Assembly (NCBI GenBank): GCA_018500005.2
Contig: JAHBAP020000213.1
Span: 1-6,313 of the forward strand
DNA: 6,313 nt
Source of the DNA: Mycobacterium sp.
GTDB lineage: Bacteria > Actinomycetota > Actinomycetes > Mycobacteriales > Mycobacteriaceae
Reading direction: 5' to 3'
Of this stretch, positions 5,582-6,313 are shown in pieces. The position numbers were made by a program, and so were the translations under genes. Every line of letters begins with the position of its first letter. Position 1 is the first letter of the stretch. The notes beneath the pieces were generated by a model. It saw nothing but the letters and a program-made list of their open reading frames with translations, was not told where the DNA came from and ran no database searches.

Positions 5582-6313
5582 CTACCCGGCGGCGATGTTG
5601 ACGACAGCGGCGCCGTCCTGGCGCGCCTGCTCACCGGTGGCCGCCCACGATACCGCCGCCGGGAACTGCCCCCAGGTGCTGTTGAAGAGACCGGCGATCA
5701 CCGCGGTGCCGTCGGGGGCCATGGTGTAGACCGGTCCACCCGAGTCACCCCGCTGGCTGACCACGCCGTTGGTCATGGTGAACCAGCCGTTGTTGACCCG
5801 CTCGACGGTTCCGCAACTCTCACCGGTCACCACACCGAAGTGGCAGATCGGCTGACCGGCAACCAGTTGAACGCCGGGATCGACCACAAGCCGGCGACCG
5901 CCGGGCAAGACCGAGTTGACGGTGACGTCTTTGGCCAGGCTGATGGTTTCGTAGTCGGAGATCACCTGATCGGTCCGCACGACGGCCCCGTTGGGAGTGT
6001 TGTCGCGGGCTGAGGTGACCGTTCCGATCAACCGACCACTGCGGTCGGTGACAGTGCCGTTGCCACTGCAGTGTCCGGCGGAGTAGCCGATCCGCGCGAC
6101 GGGGTCGATGAATCCCAGGGTGCACAACGTGGTGCCCTGACGGATCTCCATACCGGGAAAAACTTGAACGTCTCCGTCGGCTGCGGCGGCCCGGGGCGAG
6201 GCGGGGGGCACGCGCCCCGGCGCCCCCGGCCGCCCCCCTCTCGACCCGCCCCCCCCGCCTTGCCCCGCCCCCGCCCGCCCCGCCCGCCTCCCCCTTCCCC
6301 CTCTCCCCGCCAC
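5582..6313 (-). CDS. Secreted chymotrypsin-fold (S1) serine peptidase, Rv1815-like; 5' end unreliable
   Basis: The frame stays open for 243 codons from the right edge to TAG at 5584-5582; residue numbers below count from base 6313. From about residue 50 (VFPGMEIRQ) it matches mycobacterial Rv1815-type proteins and the streptogrisin/alpha-lytic branch of S1 peptidases. The triad appears as His81 in SAGHC, Asp120 in ISDYE (my best candidate) and Ser191 in GDSGGP. Cysteine pairs Cys64/Cys82 and Cys157/Cys167 sit where bacterial S1 enzymes form disulfides, which implies export. [10 protein letters not shown] (38-47) looks like the end of a signal peptide with Ala-x-Ala cleavage near residue 45, but residues 1-35 are Gly/Arg-rich with no hydrophobic core because the underlying bases are abnormal. 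The true start is therefore not determinable and probably lies in corrupted or missing sequence. The peptidase is likely active; its substrate is unknown. Confidence 0.8.
   Translation of the reverse strand: MAGRGGRGRRAGRAGAGQGGGGGSRGGRPGAPGRVPPASPRAAAADGDVQVFPGMEIRQGTTLCTLGFIDPVARIGYSAGHCSGNGTVTDRSGRLIGTVTSARDNTPNGAVVRTDQVISDYETISLAKDVTVNSVLPGGRRLVVDPGVQLVAGQPICHFGVVTGESCGTVERVNNGWFTMTNGVVSQRGDSGGPVYTMAPDGTAVIAGLFNSTWGQFPAAVSWAATGEQARQDGAAVVNIAAG
6211..6313. other. Extreme C-rich low-complexity contig end
   Basis: These 103 bases contain 74 C, 18 G, 9 T and 2 A, with short C runs up to 8 (6249-6256). The change is abrupt: sequence up to about 6205 still encodes a plausible signal-peptide end. 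The reverse strand has no stops simply because it is G-rich, so the open frame here is no evidence for coding. It is most likely erroneous or low-quality assembly-end sequence; a real G-rich element is the less likely alternative. Confidence 0.7.

Noticed and set aside
5545..5634. N-terminal extension of the flavoprotein to an ATG at 5634.
   Set aside because: It would overlap the 3' end of the peptidase gene and adds 30 Arg/Ser/Gly-rich residues before the normal FAD-binding fold; the GTG at 5544 has a fitting -10 box.
5366..6013. Plus-strand frame overlapping the flavoprotein and peptidase genes.
   Set aside because: It is antisense to the FAD-binding region and to the SAGHC/GDSGGP catalytic core and has no domain of its own.
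6211..6313. Explanation of the C-rich end as a simple poly-G read tail from two-colour sequencing.
   Set aside because: A rightward read tail would place G, not C, on the plus strand at the right edge, so this simple form does not fit; another assembly or sequencing error is more likely.

Overview
The window looks like actinobacterial DNA, most likely from a mycobacterium (Mycolicibacterium-type). Base composition is high in G+C, long antisense frames stay open, starts include GTG and probably TTG, and TANNNT -10 boxes sit 6 nt from start codons, as in mycobacterial leaderless promoters. Gene content and order match, in reverse orientation, the M. tuberculosis neighbourhood Rv1815 - Rv1817 - Rv1819c - Rv1820 as I recall it. 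I ran no database search, so homologies rest on recognised motifs and memory of family sequences.

Layout from left to right: (1) the first 35 codons of a thiamine-diphosphate enzyme of the acetolactate synthase type (ilvG/Rv1820-like), minus strand, running off the left edge; (2) a 64-bp divergent promoter region; (3) two tandem plus-strand genes for full-length transporter half-molecules (membrane domain plus ATPase) of the Rv1819c/BacA-like family, 55 bp apart and probably one transcript; (4) a convergent minus-strand FAD flavoprotein (Rv1817-like), its stop only 7 bp from that of the second transporter gene; (5) upstream of it on the same strand, a secreted chymotrypsin-fold serine peptidase (Rv1815-like) whose 5' end runs into the right edge.

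The most notable point is the transporter pair. M. tuberculosis has a single Rv1819c, which works as a homodimer and takes up cobalamin and other hydrophilic molecules. Here there are two gaplessly alignable paralogues. The first has all canonical ATPase motifs; in the second the invariant Walker A lysine is an arginine while every other ATPase motif is kept. This suggests a heterodimer with one consensus and one altered ATP site, or a homodimer with changed ATP use. The PE_PGRS33 and TetR genes found between these genes in M. tuberculosis are absent.

The last ~100 bases are an extreme C-rich stretch (74 C, 18 G, 9 T, 2 A in 6211-6313) that replaces the expected signal peptide of the peptidase. 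It is probably unreliable sequence at a contig end. There are no RNA genes, mobile elements or CRISPR arrays, and no gene-free stretch longer than about 100 bp.
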